Source: an uncultured Chitinophagaceae bacterium (GTDB taxonomy: Bacteria > Bacteroidota > Bacteroidia > Chitinophagales > Chitinophagaceae). Taken from it: a DNA stretch of 64,000 nucleotides. The notes beneath the pieces were generated by a model, which was not told the origin of the DNA, made no database searches, and saw nothing but the letters and a program-made list of their open reading frames with translations. The stretch is taken from assembly GCA_937958995.1 (NCBI GenBank), contig CALGAP010000013.1, positions 72,290 through 136,289 of the forward strand. The letters are read 5' to 3'. Position 1 is the first letter of the stretch. Every line of letters starts with the position of its first letter. The translations under genes and the position numbers were made by a program. This document shows, piece by piece, positions 46,267 to 55,594 of this stretch.

Positions 46267-46322
46267 GAGCGTACGAGAAGCAGGCTGAGCTGATTGAAGC
46301 AACAACTTAGAAACTAATGCTC

Positions 46323-46453
46323 ATGATTAATAATTGTTTCAAGATTGCGTGGAGAAATCTTTTCAGGAATAAGGCTTCTCAATTACCTATTTGCTCGGCT
46401 TAACAATCAGGGCGGCCACGGCTAACCCTGTGAAAAGTTTAAGAACCGAATAA
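46323..46453 (+). pseudogene. Permease remnant R2: first 18 codons joined to last 13
   Basis: 131 bp. The start MINNCFKIAWRNLFRNKAS is a clear family N-terminus; the end, read in the correct frame, is ATANPVKSLRTE followed by stop. Only some 50 bp lie between them, so nearly the whole gene has been deleted. It keeps the position of a permease between copies 4 and 5. Confidence 0.8.
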
Positions 46454-46461
46454 ATATTGCC

Positions 46462-48819
46462 ATGATAAAAAACTATTTCAAAGTTGCGCTGCGCAATATC
46501 AAGCGCAACAAACTATTCTCCGGTATCAACATCCTCGGATTAGCAGTGGGTATGGCCTGCAGTATTTTTATTTTGCTGTGGGTACAGCACGAACGCAGCT
46601 ATGACAGGTTTCACAAAAACGGGAAAGACATCTACCGCTTTATATCTGGCATCAACCAACTGGAGGCCTGCCTCTCTCCCGCCCCGCTGGCCAAGGCCAT
46701 GCGGCAGACCATGCCGGAGGTAGTGAATACCTGCGTACTGGTGAACTGGCAGGGACTCGTTCAAAACGGCGACCGCCGCTTTGAAGAAAAATCCGCCTTC
46801 TTTGCCGACTCCACTTTCTTCGAGTTTTTCAGTTTTAAACTCTTGAAAGGCGACAAGAAGACAGCGCTCGTCAACCCCACCAATATTGTCATCACAGAAA
46901 GCACGGCAAAAAAATATTTCGGCAATGAAGACCCGATGGGAAAAGTGTTGCGACTGAACAATAACGATCATTTCACTGTGAGCGGTGTGATGGCCGATGT
47001 GCCTTCCAATTCGCATTTGCAATTTGACCTGCTGCTGCCTATGCGTTATTACGCCGATCGCAACCGTGATTTCATCAATAATGTGTGGGACAATTTTAAT
47101 TACTACACCTATGTACAGCTTTCAGGAGTGAACTCAAAGGCCGACTTAAAGAATACAGAAGAAAAATTACATGCGCTGTACAGGCAACACGAAAAGGACC
47201 TGGAGTTACGTGTCTGGCTGCAGCCGCTTTTTGATATTCACCTGTACTCAAATTTTCTGGGCGATGTGGGTGGTCATGGCAATATTTTGTATGTGCGTGT
47301 TTTCTCCATAGTGGCCGTGATTGTACTCATTGTTGCCTGCATCAATTTCATGAACCTGGCTACTGCCCGCTCGGCAAGAAGGGCCAAGGAAGTAGGTCTG
47401 AGAAAAGTAGTAGGCGCCAGGCGGCTGCAGATCATCGGGCAGTTCCTGGGCGAGTCGGCGCTCATTGCATTTATTGCGTTGCTGATTGCCGTAGGACTTG
47501 TGTTCTTATTGTTGCCTGCCTTTAATAACCTGGCGCAAAAAGAGATCGGCCTTGATTTTACAGACGGATCGTTCTGGTTGATGCTCGTGGGTATTGCCAT
47601 TCTCACGGGTCTTATTAGCGGCAGCTATCCCGCCTTTTTCCTTTCTTCGTTCAAGCCGGTAAAAGTGCTGAAAGGAAGATTCAATTTTGGCGATCGTGGT
47701 ATTTGGATAAGAAATACGCTGGTGGTGGGACAGTTTGTGATTTCCATATCGCTGATGGTTTCCACTTTTGTGGTATATAACCAACTGCAATATATCCGTA
47801 ATAAAAATCTTGGTTTCGACCGCGAGAATTTATTGTATGTGCCGATAACAGGAAGACTGTGGGAAGTGAACAACACCTTGCGATCCACTTTGCAGCAAAC
47901 CCCCCTGACGCAGGATTACACTTTCATTTCGGGTTTGCCTACAGACCTGGTATCTGGCACGGTAAGTATCGAGTGGCCGGGAAAAGATCCCAGGAACCAG
48001 GTGATCTTTGCACAGTTTGCGGTGGATGAAAATTTTGTCAAAACTTTCAAGACGACGATTGTTGCCGGACGAAACTTTTCAAAGGATATCAAATCAGATT
48101 CGTCGAACTACCTGCTCAATGAAAAAGCGATCAAGCTGATGGGTATGACGCCGGAATCCGCCATCGGTCAGCCTTTCACGATGTGGGGTATCAAGGGAAC
48201 AATTGTGGGCGTGGTGAAAGACTTTCATTTCAAACCGATTCACCAGCCCATCGAGCCATTGGTATTGCGCTATGGCACCAACAATAATTTCCTGGTGGTG
48301 CGCACGCAGCCTGGCAACACAGAGGCGACCATCAATTCGCTGAAGAATATTTGTACGCAACTCAATCCTGATCGTCCATTTCAATATGATTTCCTCGACC
48401 AGGACCTGGCGAAGTTGTACCGCTCCGAACAACAGATGGGTAATATATTCAACGTGTTTACCGCGCTCGCTATTTTCATATCCTGTCTCGGCTTGTTTGG
48501 TCTCACCAACTTCATAGCCGAAAAAAGAACCCGCGAAATCGGCATCCGTAAAGTAATCGGCGCTTCTGTATCCAGCATTGTCACGCTGTTGTCGAAAGGA
48601 CTTATAGGACTCGTGTTCGTCGCCGTACTGATTGCCGTGCCTTTAAGCTGGTGGGCGATGAACAACTGGTTGCAAAATTTCGCTTATCATACCAATATCA
48701 GCTGGTGGATATTTGTGATTGCGGCCTTTGCATCGCTGCTGATAGCATTGATAACAGTAAGTTTCCAGGCCATTAAAGCGGCACTGGCCAACCCCATAAA
48801 ATCATTGAGATCAGAATAA
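46462..48819 (+). CDS. Double-FtsX ABC permease 5
   Basis: 785 aa, the shortest of the eight. Coupling segments KEVGLRKVVGA and REIGIRKVIGAS. The first core begins FHKNGKDIYRFISGINQLEA, and the Arg/Lys-rich loop between the two halves reads FNFGDRGIWIRNTL. Last intact permease of the first transcription unit, followed by remnant R3 and then by an opposite-strand gene. Ends NPIKSLRSE. Confidence 0.92.
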   Translation: MIKNYFKVALRNIKRNKLFSGINILGLAVGMACSIFILLWVQHERSYDRFHKNGKDIYRFISGINQLEACLSPAPLAKAMRQTMPEVVNTCVLVNWQGLVQNGDRRFEEKSAFFADSTFFEFFSFKLLKGDKKTALVNPTNIVITESTAKKYFGNEDPMGKVLRLNNNDHFTVSGVMADVPSNSHLQFDLLLPMRYYADRNRDFINNVWDNFNYYTYVQLSGVNSKADLKNTEEKLHALYRQHEKDLELRVWLQPLFDIHLYSNFLGDVGGHGNILYVRVFSIVAVIVLIVACINFMNLATARSARRAKEVGLRKVVGARRLQIIGQFLGESALIAFIALLIAVGLVFLLLPAFNNLAQKEIGLDFTDGSFWLMLVGIAILTGLISGSYPAFFLSSFKPVKVLKGRFNFGDRGIWIRNTLVVGQFVISISLMVSTFVVYNQLQYIRNKNLGFDRENLLYVPITGRLWEVNNTLRSTLQQTPLTQDYTFISGLPTDLVSGTVSIEWPGKDPRNQVIFAQFAVDENFVKTFKTTIVAGRNFSKDIKSDSSNYLLNEKAIKLMGMTPESAIGQPFTMWGIKGTIVGVVKDFHFKPIHQPIEPLVLRYGTNNNFLVVRTQPGNTEATINSLKNICTQLNPDRPFQYDFLDQDLAKLYRSEQQMGNIFNVFTALAIFISCLGLFGLTNFIAEKRTREIGIRKVIGASVSSIVTLLSKGLIGLVFVAVLIAVPLSWWAMNNWLQNFAYHTNISWWIFVIAAFASLLIALITVSFQAIKAALANPIKSLRSE

Positions 48820-48829
48820 AATTTGAAAT

Positions 48830-48936
48830 ATGTTCAGCATGGCCGATATATGGAGATTGCTAAAAAAAGAGAGCAGCATGCAGGCGCTGCGCGCCGCATT
48901 GTCGAACCCGGTGAAGAGTCTGCGTGCAGAGTGGTC
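48830..48936 (+). pseudogene. Permease remnant R3: C-terminal tail only
   Basis: About 107 bp. The frame from 48830 reads ALRAALSNPVKSLRAEW at codons 20-36, the terminal signature of the array, but the normal stop is lost and the frame runs on antisense through the end of the NTF2-like gene to a stop near 49001. Upstream of the tail only a garbled N-terminus (MFSMADIWRLLKK) is left. Confidence 0.75.
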
Positions 48937-49302
48937 TTATTCAGCCGGTATTGGCAGATTGTGCTGGCGTAAAAAGCTGAGTTTGTCCCAGTACCCGCGT
49001 TGAAACTTTATTTTACCGAGCTCTATCTGAAAAAAACCGCAGCCGCGCAAACCTAAGGGGTCTTTCCATTCAAGGATGCCCCAATCGCCGTCTTCGAATA
49101 TGTTCTCAATCAGACATACCATTTCGGCGCCGGCAAATTCGCGGGCAAACATATCACGAATGGCATTTTTGCCAGCAACGGGCTCGTTGGCCACCTGGTG
49201 ATTGATCGCGTCATCATGGTATAATTCAGCCAACGCTTCGGCATTGCCCTCGTTGAATAACTGTACCCATTTCAGGATAAGCTCGCGCGGTTTCATTGGC
49301 AA
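48937..49302 (-). CDS. NTF2/SnoaL-like small protein
   Basis: 121 aa of the cone-shaped NTF2-like fold: MPMKPRELILKWVQLFNEGN opens helix 1, LAELYHDDAINHQVANEPVA and FARFE-type segments follow, ending KIKFQRGYWDKLSFLRQH. Family members are enzymes (isomerases, cyclases) or binding proteins; no substrate is suggested here. It is the only reverse-strand gene inside the export locus, placed exactly where the first transcription unit ends in remnant R3 and before promoter B, so it looks like a later insertion. Confidence 0.8.
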   Translation of the reverse strand: MPMKPRELILKWVQLFNEGNAEALAELYHDDAINHQVANEPVAGKNAIRDMFAREFAGAEMVCLIENIFEDGDWGILEWKDPLGLRGCGFFQIELGKIKFQRGYWDKLSFLRQHNLPIPAE

Positions 49303-49349
49303 CAGGTTGATGAATCTTAAAGGTATCGCAATTCAGGCAACCATCTGTT

Positions 49350-49388
49350 TGTATCAAAACCGGACAGTATTTGTACCATTAACGAACA
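49350..49388 (+). promoter_or_regulatory. Activator-site pair B (17-bp direct repeats, 22-bp period)
   Basis: TGTATCAAAACCGGACA (49350-49366) and TGTACCATTAACGAACA (49372-49388), starts exactly 22 bp apart. Same sequence logic as pairs at 33857 and 55505. It is followed by the conserved GAACAAGCTCGTAGG stretch and an AATCAATAG segment (pair A has AATCATTAG, pair C AATCATAGA). Confidence 0.72.
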
Positions 49389-49438
49389 AGCTCGTAGGCG
49401 GATATGTACAAACAACTGTAAATCAATAGCGGTAAAGC

Positions 49439-49451
49439 TGGTCTGTTTTGT
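49439..49451 (+). promoter_or_regulatory. Weak sigma-54-like promoter B before permease 6
   Basis: TGGTCTGTTTTGT at 49439-49451, 51 bp after pair B and 85 bp before the permease start. The -24 TGG is kept but CAC is lost and the -12 is a loose TTTG. It is the least convincing of the three promoters, accepted mainly because distance and neighbouring sequence match A and C. Confidence 0.4.
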
Positions 49452-49535
49452 GGGTGGAAGTATAACCGGATAATAGCGGAACGGGAGTTTGCGGAATGAG
49501 TAAACCTAAACAATCAACATGTCAAGCAGGATAAT

Positions 49536-51977
49536 ATGAGGGTGAACTATCTAAAAATTACCTGGAGAAATGTTCGGAGCAACAAGTTCATTTCCTTTGT
49601 CAATGTATTTGGACTGGCAGTAGGTCTCACCTGTTGCATGTTGATTGCTATCTATCTCGACCGGGAATTTAGTTACGACCAACATCATACAAAAGCAGAT
49701 CGTATTTATCAACTGGGCACCGAGTTCAGCGGTTCGGTCAGCCGCAAAATGGCCACTACGCCTGCTCCGATAGGTGCGGCTATGCAGGTGGAATATCCCG
49801 AAGTGGAAGCCACCACTCGCCTTATCGGGCTTTTCGTAGATGATAAGACACTGATACAATATAACCAAAGCAGTGGCGCCGTAAAATCGTTTTACGAAAC
49901 AAAAGGCTTCCTGGCCGATTCAAATTTCTTCCGGTTATTCGACTATAAATTTATCGAGGGCAACGCGCAGTCATTGATGGAGCCCTACTCTATTGTGCTG
50001 AACGCTGAAATTGCGAAAAAGATCTTCGGCAATGAGCCCGCCCTCAATAAAATCATTCATATCAACAGCAACACCAATGGCAGTCACGACTATAAAGTGA
50101 CCGGGGTGTTCGACCCGGGCACGAAGCCTTCGCATATTGATGCACGATTTTTCCTGAGCATATCTTCAGGCAACATCGGGGAATATGTAAAGCAAGTAAA
50201 CAATTTCGCCAACAACAATATGTTTTATACCTACCTGTTGTTGAAGCCGGGCACCAGTTCTCTGTCGTTTGAAAGCAAGTTACCCGCCTTTGTAGAAAAG
50301 TATATGCGCAGAGATTTGAACACTGCGGGTTTCAACAAACGGCAGTTCCTGGTACCTCTGAAAGATATTCACCTACGTCCTGATGTCAATTTCAACGTTA
50401 GTCCCAGCGGCAATCCTACTTACTTGTATATACTCGCGTCTATTGCGGTTTTCATTCTCATCATTGCCTGCATCAACTTTATGAACCTGGCCACTGCGCG
50501 CTCGGCCAAACGCGCGGCAGAAGTAGGTGTACGGAAGGTGCTGGGGGCAGAAAAGAGTTCGCTGGTGTACCAGTTCCTGGGAGAATCGCTACTGTTTGCC
50601 TTTGCTGCCTTCTTTGTAGCGCTGGCGTTGACAAAATGGTTGCTGCCGGTGTTTAGCACCATGTCGGCAACAGAACTCAGCTTCCACATCGCAGATCAAT
50701 ATCCCTTGCTGATTGGTTTTGTAGGGCTAACTATCGTGGCGGGCTTATTAGCCGGTATTTATCCTGCCTTCTATCTTTCTGCCTTCAAGCCCATCAGCGT
50801 GCTGAAAGGAAAGTTTTCGAATTCGCTGGCGGCTGTCAATTTCCGCAGGGCACTGGTAATATTTCAGTTCACCATTTCAGCGGCACTGATCATTTCGGCT
50901 TTTGCCATAGGCAAACAAATGCATTACCTGCGTTCGAAAGACCTGGGTTTTGTGAAAGATCAACAGCTCGTAATTCCCCTGCGCACCACCAACGCGAGGA
51001 ATATTTATGCTGCGTTGAAAAATGAGGTAAAGAACATACCGCAGGTCGGTGCCGTCGGCGCTTCCCAATACTATCCCGGCATTTTCAACGCAAGCGATAT
51101 GAACTTTCACCGGCCGGAACAAACGGTGAGTGAGGGAGTGAATATTCGCATCAACTTTGTTGACAACAACTTCATTCAAACGCTGGCGATAAAGCCCGTA
51201 GCGGGCAGACTCTTCTCGGAAGAATTTGCCGCCGACACCACCGAGCGTATCATCATCAACGAAACAGCTGCCAGCAGGCTGGGATTTAAAAACGCAGAGG
51301 ATGCTGTAGCCAAGACCATCATGTATCGATGGAGAGACAGCTCGTACCGGTTCCAGGTGGTGGGTGTGGTGCAGGATTTCAACTTTCAGAGTCTGCGCGA
51401 GCCCATACAGCCTTATGGACTACGCCTGCTGAACAGTAATTTCAACTACCTGATTGTTCACATGAGTTCCGGAAATATGCAACAGGTGCTGGCGTCGGTT
51501 GAAAGAAGCTGGAAAAAACTGAATCCTACAGAGCCTTTTGAATATAGTTTCCTGGACCAGGACTTTGAAAAAAATTATGAAGCGGATAACCGGCTGGCCG
51601 CGCTGGTGCGCAATTTCATGATCGTGGCTATTACCATATGCTGCCTGGGATTATTTGGGCTGGCGGCCTTCAGCGCCGAACAGCGCACCCGCGAAATCGG
51701 CATTCGCAAAGTGCTGGGTGCTTCTGTGACCAGCATTGTAGGTATGCTGTCGAGAGATTTTGTAAAGCTGGTGCTGATAGGCAACCTGGTAGCCATACCA
51801 CTGGCCTGGTATATCATGAACCAATGGCTGCAGGAATTTGCCTTTCGTACAACGCTGAGCTGGTGGCTGTTTGCAATTGCAGTAGCACTATCGTTACTGA
51901 TAGCCATCTTTACTGTAAGCTACCAGGCTGTCAAGGCCGCGCTGATGAACCCTGTGAAAAGTTTAAGAAGTGAGTAA
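49536..51977 (+). CDS. Double-FtsX ABC permease 6
   Basis: 813 aa, the longest. Coupling segments AEVGVRKVLGA and REIGIRKVLGAS. The first core has an insertion relative to the others (HINSNTNGSHDYKVTGVFDP). Head of the second transcription unit, under activator pair B. Starts MRVNYLKITWRNVRSNKF, ends NPVKSLRSE. The DUF4097 gene starts 40 bp later. Confidence 0.92.
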   Translation: MRVNYLKITWRNVRSNKFISFVNVFGLAVGLTCCMLIAIYLDREFSYDQHHTKADRIYQLGTEFSGSVSRKMATTPAPIGAAMQVEYPEVEATTRLIGLFVDDKTLIQYNQSSGAVKSFYETKGFLADSNFFRLFDYKFIEGNAQSLMEPYSIVLNAEIAKKIFGNEPALNKIIHINSNTNGSHDYKVTGVFDPGTKPSHIDARFFLSISSGNIGEYVKQVNNFANNNMFYTYLLLKPGTSSLSFESKLPAFVEKYMRRDLNTAGFNKRQFLVPLKDIHLRPDVNFNVSPSGNPTYLYILASIAVFILIIACINFMNLATARSAKRAAEVGVRKVLGAEKSSLVYQFLGESLLFAFAAFFVALALTKWLLPVFSTMSATELSFHIADQYPLLIGFVGLTIVAGLLAGIYPAFYLSAFKPISVLKGKFSNSLAAVNFRRALVIFQFTISAALIISAFAIGKQMHYLRSKDLGFVKDQQLVIPLRTTNARNIYAALKNEVKNIPQVGAVGASQYYPGIFNASDMNFHRPEQTVSEGVNIRINFVDNNFIQTLAIKPVAGRLFSEEFAADTTERIIINETAASRLGFKNAEDAVAKTIMYRWRDSSYRFQVVGVVQDFNFQSLREPIQPYGLRLLNSNFNYLIVHMSSGNMQQVLASVERSWKKLNPTEPFEYSFLDQDFEKNYEADNRLAALVRNFMIVAITICCLGLFGLAAFSAEQRTREIGIRKVLGASVTSIVGMLSRDFVKLVLIGNLVAIPLAWYIMNQWLQEFAFRTTLSWWLFAIAVALSLLIAIFTVSYQAVKAALMNPVKSLRSE

Positions 51978-52017
51978 CAATTCAAAACAACAAAACGTAT
52001 AGCGTAAAACTTAAAAC

Positions 52018-53055
52018 ATGAAGAACATTTTATTACTGGCATCGGTATTGACGTTGACATTTTTTACTTACGCACAAACTGACAAAGAACCCTACCTTAC
52101 TCAATCGCTCTCTGGCGAGAATATCAAGGAAGCAAGAGTGGAAACCAGTGGCGGCAGTATACATGTTACCGGTGTGGAACCCGGGCAGGCACGCATTGAA
52201 GTATATGTAACGCCGAATAATCCAAAAAACAAGTATTCGCAAGATGAACTGAAACGTAAACTTGAAAAGGATTATGTTATTGACATCAGCACGTCGGGCG
52301 GCAAGCTCACTGCCATTGCAAAGCAGCGAAACGCAAAGCTCTTCGATTGGAACAATTCCCTCAACATATCTTTCCGCGTATTCATTCCTTCCAACGTAAA
52401 TACTGACCTGCATACGAGCGGCGGCAGCATTCACCTGGCCAACCTGAACGGCACCCATGATTTCAGGACGAGTGGCGGCAGCCTGCGTATCGACAAACTG
52501 AGCGGTAATATTAAAGGGCGCACTTCGGGCGGCAGCATTCTGCTGAGGCATTCCAGCAGCGAAATTGATTTGCACACCAGTGGTGGCAACATTACCGCAG
52601 AAGATTGCAATGGCAATCTGAGATTGAGAACATCCGGCGGCTCATTAACCCTGAAAAGTCTTTCCGGCACCATTAATGCGCGCACCAGCGGCGGTTCTGT
52701 TCACGGCGATGCCATCAAAGGCGAACTGGAAGCTCACACTTCCGGCGGCAATGTTACACTTAAAAACCTGGCTGCCTCTGTAGATGCTTCTACCAGTGGC
52801 GGCGGCATCAATGTGGAACTGGTTGAGTTGGGAAAATATGTGACCATTCGCAACAGCGGGGGTAATGTTACGCTGGCTTTGCCTGGCAACCAGGGAATGA
52901 ACCTGAAACTGAAAGGAGACCGCATCAATACCGGCAGCCTGAAAAATTTCAGCGGCACCCTGGAGCAAGACGAAGTGGAAGGCACCTTGAATGGCGGCGG
53001 TGTACCGGTAACCGTGCGCTCCTCGAGCGGAAGAGTCAGCTTATCATTGAAATAA
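52018..53055 (+). CDS. DUF4097 beta-repeat secreted protein
   Basis: 345 aa. Signal peptide to about residue 20 (LTLTFFTYAQ). The mature chain contains about eleven copies of a turn motif of the type T-S-G-G-S/N every 16-20 residues from position 43 on (e.g. ETSGGSIHVTG, RTSGGSLRIDKLS, HTSGGNVTLKNLA), building a right-handed beta-helix of the DUF4097/DUF2807 type. Such proteins are often extracellular or periplasmic and of unknown role. It is the only non-permease gene of the second unit, between permeases 6 and 7, making it a plausible cargo or periplasmic partner. Confidence 0.88.
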   Translation: MKNILLLASVLTLTFFTYAQTDKEPYLTQSLSGENIKEARVETSGGSIHVTGVEPGQARIEVYVTPNNPKNKYSQDELKRKLEKDYVIDISTSGGKLTAIAKQRNAKLFDWNNSLNISFRVFIPSNVNTDLHTSGGSIHLANLNGTHDFRTSGGSLRIDKLSGNIKGRTSGGSILLRHSSSEIDLHTSGGNITAEDCNGNLRLRTSGGSLTLKSLSGTINARTSGGSVHGDAIKGELEAHTSGGNVTLKNLAASVDASTSGGGINVELVELGKYVTIRNSGGNVTLALPGNQGMNLKLKGDRINTGSLKNFSGTLEQDEVEGTLNGGGVPVTVRSSSGRVSLSLK

Positions 53056-53076
53056 TTTCAGAATAAATTGTTTGCC

Positions 53077-55497
53077 ATGATCCAGAACTTCCTGAAAGTA
53101 GCATGGAGAAACCTTATTAAAAACAGGACATTTTCCATCATCAATATAACAGGTCTGGCCGCCGGGCTGGCCTGTTTTATACTTATAGCCCTGTACGTAA
53201 TTGACGAACTGAGCTACGATCGCTTCAATGAAAAGGCCGATCGCATATTCCGCATCAATGCCGATATACGTTTTGGCGGCGCCGATCTTAAGCTTGCCAC
53301 CACTTCAGACCCGATGGGGCCCACACTGAAGAAAGACTATCCGCAGGTGGAAGAGTTTGTGCGCTTCTACACGGCGAGTGGCTCCAAGCAAGTGAAGAAA
53401 GGTGATCAGTATATTGTGGAAGCAGATGTGATGCACGCCGACTCCACCCTCTTCAATGTATTTACACTGCCCGCACTTCATGGCGATACCCGCACCGCGC
53501 TGAATGAACCCAATACCGTAGTGATCACCGCTTCTACGGCAAAAAAATATTTTGCCACTACCGACGCGGTGGGTAAGATCATCGAAGCCGATGGCACCCC
53601 CTATAAAGTGACTGCGGTGATCAGGGATATACCCAGGAATTCGCATTTCAAGGCAGACTTCATTTTCTCCATGGATAATGTACATTACGACTGGGGAAGT
53701 TATCTGAGTCATAATCTGCAGACATATCTCCTGCTGAAACCGGGAACTGACTGGAAAGAATTTCAAAAAAACTTCAGGCAGTTTATTGACAAGTATGTCG
53801 TGGCGCAGGCCAGGCAATTTATGGACATCAGCAATCTTGATGAATTTGAAAGAGCAGGCAACAAACTGGAATATTCCCTGATGCCGCTTACAGATATCCA
53901 CCTGCATTCCGACCGCTTGTCTGAAATGGGTGTCAATGGCAATATCCAATACGTGTACGTTTTTTCAGCGGTGGCTTTGATTGTGTTGCTGATTGCCTGC
54001 GTCAACTTCATGAACCTCTCCACCGCCCGCTCGGCCAATCGCGCGCGGGAAGTGGGCATTCGCAAAGTGTTGGGCACTGCGCGGGATTCGCTCATCAAAC
54101 AATTCCTGGTGGAGTCCATCGTAACCTCTTTTATTGCCAGCATCATTGCAGTAGGCATTGCCATTCTGCTGCTTCCTTATTTCAACTCACTGGCCAATAA
54201 AGATCTTACCGTGGGGGGACTGCTCGATATGAGGATATTGCCCTTCCTGGTATTGCTGCCAGTAATAGTAGGCGTGATGGCAGGCAGCTACCCGGCTCTT
54301 TATCTTTCTTCTTTCAAACCGATTGCCGTGTTGAAAGGAAAACTCAGCACCGGGGCCAAAAAAAGCACTGTGCGAAATGCATTGGTCGTATTTCAATTTG
54401 CGACTTGTATCTTCCTGGTCATCGGAACCATCGTGGTGTACAATCAACTTCGCTACATTCAATCAAAAAAACTTGGTTTCAATAAAGACCAGGTATTGAT
54501 AATAGACGATGTGGGCGAACTGGGAAATAACGCCGCCGCGTTTAAGAATGAAATCTTGAAACTTTCAGGTGTCAGCAGCGGCACGCTGAGTCCTTTTCTT
54601 CCTGTGCCTTCATGGCGTAATGATAATACCATGTCGCGCGAGCCGGTGCTCGATCCCAAAAGTGGTATGAATATGCAAACCTGGACCGTGGATGCAGATT
54701 ATGCGCAAACGCTGGGACTTGAGCTGGTGCAGGGAAGATTTTTCTCAAAAGATTTTCCCACCGATTCCGCTGCCGTGGTCATTAACGAGACAACCGCGGC
54801 ATGGGTAGGTTCGGGCAATGTGATCGGAAAAAAGATCTACAATTTCGAAAGCCAGGACAATACGCCCATACCGCTGACCATCATCGGCGTGGTGAAAAAT
54901 TTTCACTACGAATCGCTCAAACAGCAAATTGGTCCTTTGATGATGCGGCTCGGAAAAGTGACCGGCATGGCTTCTTTTAAAGTAAATACCTCCAACATAC
55001 AATCGCTGGTGAAAGAGGTGGAGAAAAAATGGACTGCTATGGCGCCAGGCCGTCCTTTCCGCTATCGCTTCATGGATGAGTCGTTTAACAATATGTACAA
55101 TAATGAGCAACGTGTAGGCAAAATCGCCTTCACCTTCGCAGTGCTTGCGATCATCATCGCTTGTCTTGGCTTGTTTGGACTGGCCACCTATATGGCTGAA
55201 CAACGCACCAAGGAAATCGGTATCAGGAAAGTGCTGGGCGCGAGTGTGCAGGGTATTGTCCAACTGCTGTCGATCGATTTCCTGAAACTGGTTGCCATTT
55301 CATTTGTGTTTGCCGCACCAGCAGCCTGGTATTTTATGAAAAGATGGCTGCAAGACTTTGCTTACCGCATCAATATCAGCTGGTGGGTGTTTGCAGTAGC
55401 TGGCGTACTGGCCATCGTGATTGCGTTGGTAACGGTAAGCTACCAGGCCATAAAAGCGGCGTTGGCCAACCCGGTGCAATCATTACGCACGGAATAA
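53077..55497 (+). CDS. Double-FtsX ABC permease 7
   Basis: 806 aa. The start at 53077 (MIQNFLKVAWRNL) matches the family; an in-frame TTG at 53068 adds three residues. Coupling segments REVGIRKVLGT (the Ala of the usual RKVxGA is Thr) and KEIGIRKVLGAS. Last gene of the second unit; the tail is NPVQSLRTE, with Gln in place of the Lys of most others. 22 bp after the DUF4097 gene. Confidence 0.92.
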   Translation: MIQNFLKVAWRNLIKNRTFSIINITGLAAGLACFILIALYVIDELSYDRFNEKADRIFRINADIRFGGADLKLATTSDPMGPTLKKDYPQVEEFVRFYTASGSKQVKKGDQYIVEADVMHADSTLFNVFTLPALHGDTRTALNEPNTVVITASTAKKYFATTDAVGKIIEADGTPYKVTAVIRDIPRNSHFKADFIFSMDNVHYDWGSYLSHNLQTYLLLKPGTDWKEFQKNFRQFIDKYVVAQARQFMDISNLDEFERAGNKLEYSLMPLTDIHLHSDRLSEMGVNGNIQYVYVFSAVALIVLLIACVNFMNLSTARSANRAREVGIRKVLGTARDSLIKQFLVESIVTSFIASIIAVGIAILLLPYFNSLANKDLTVGGLLDMRILPFLVLLPVIVGVMAGSYPALYLSSFKPIAVLKGKLSTGAKKSTVRNALVVFQFATCIFLVIGTIVVYNQLRYIQSKKLGFNKDQVLIIDDVGELGNNAAAFKNEILKLSGVSSGTLSPFLPVPSWRNDNTMSREPVLDPKSGMNMQTWTVDADYAQTLGLELVQGRFFSKDFPTDSAAVVINETTAAWVGSGNVIGKKIYNFESQDNTPIPLTIIGVVKNFHYESLKQQIGPLMMRLGKVTGMASFKVNTSNIQSLVKEVEKKWTAMAPGRPFRYRFMDESFNNMYNNEQRVGKIAFTFAVLAIIIACLGLFGLATYMAEQRTKEIGIRKVLGASVQGIVQLLSIDFLKLVAISFVFAAPAAWYFMKRWLQDFAYRINISWWVFAVAGVLAIVIALVTVSYQAIKAALANPVQSLRTE

Positions 55498-55504
55498 CCC
55501 GCAC

Positions 55505-55543
55505 TGTATCAATTCCGAACACTCCTTGTATCAAAAACGAACC
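55505..55543 (+). promoter_or_regulatory. Activator-site pair C (17-bp direct repeats, 22-bp period)
   Basis: TGTATCAATTCCGAACA (55505-55521) and TGTATCAAAAACGAACC (55527-55543), starts exactly 22 bp apart. Downstream ACTTCGTA and AATCATAG segments match those of pair A at the same offsets. It starts only 8 bp after the stop of permease 7. Confidence 0.75.
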
Positions 55544-55594
55544 ACTTCGTATATTCACTACGCCTAAAGCGTTGCAAATCATAGAAATACATTC

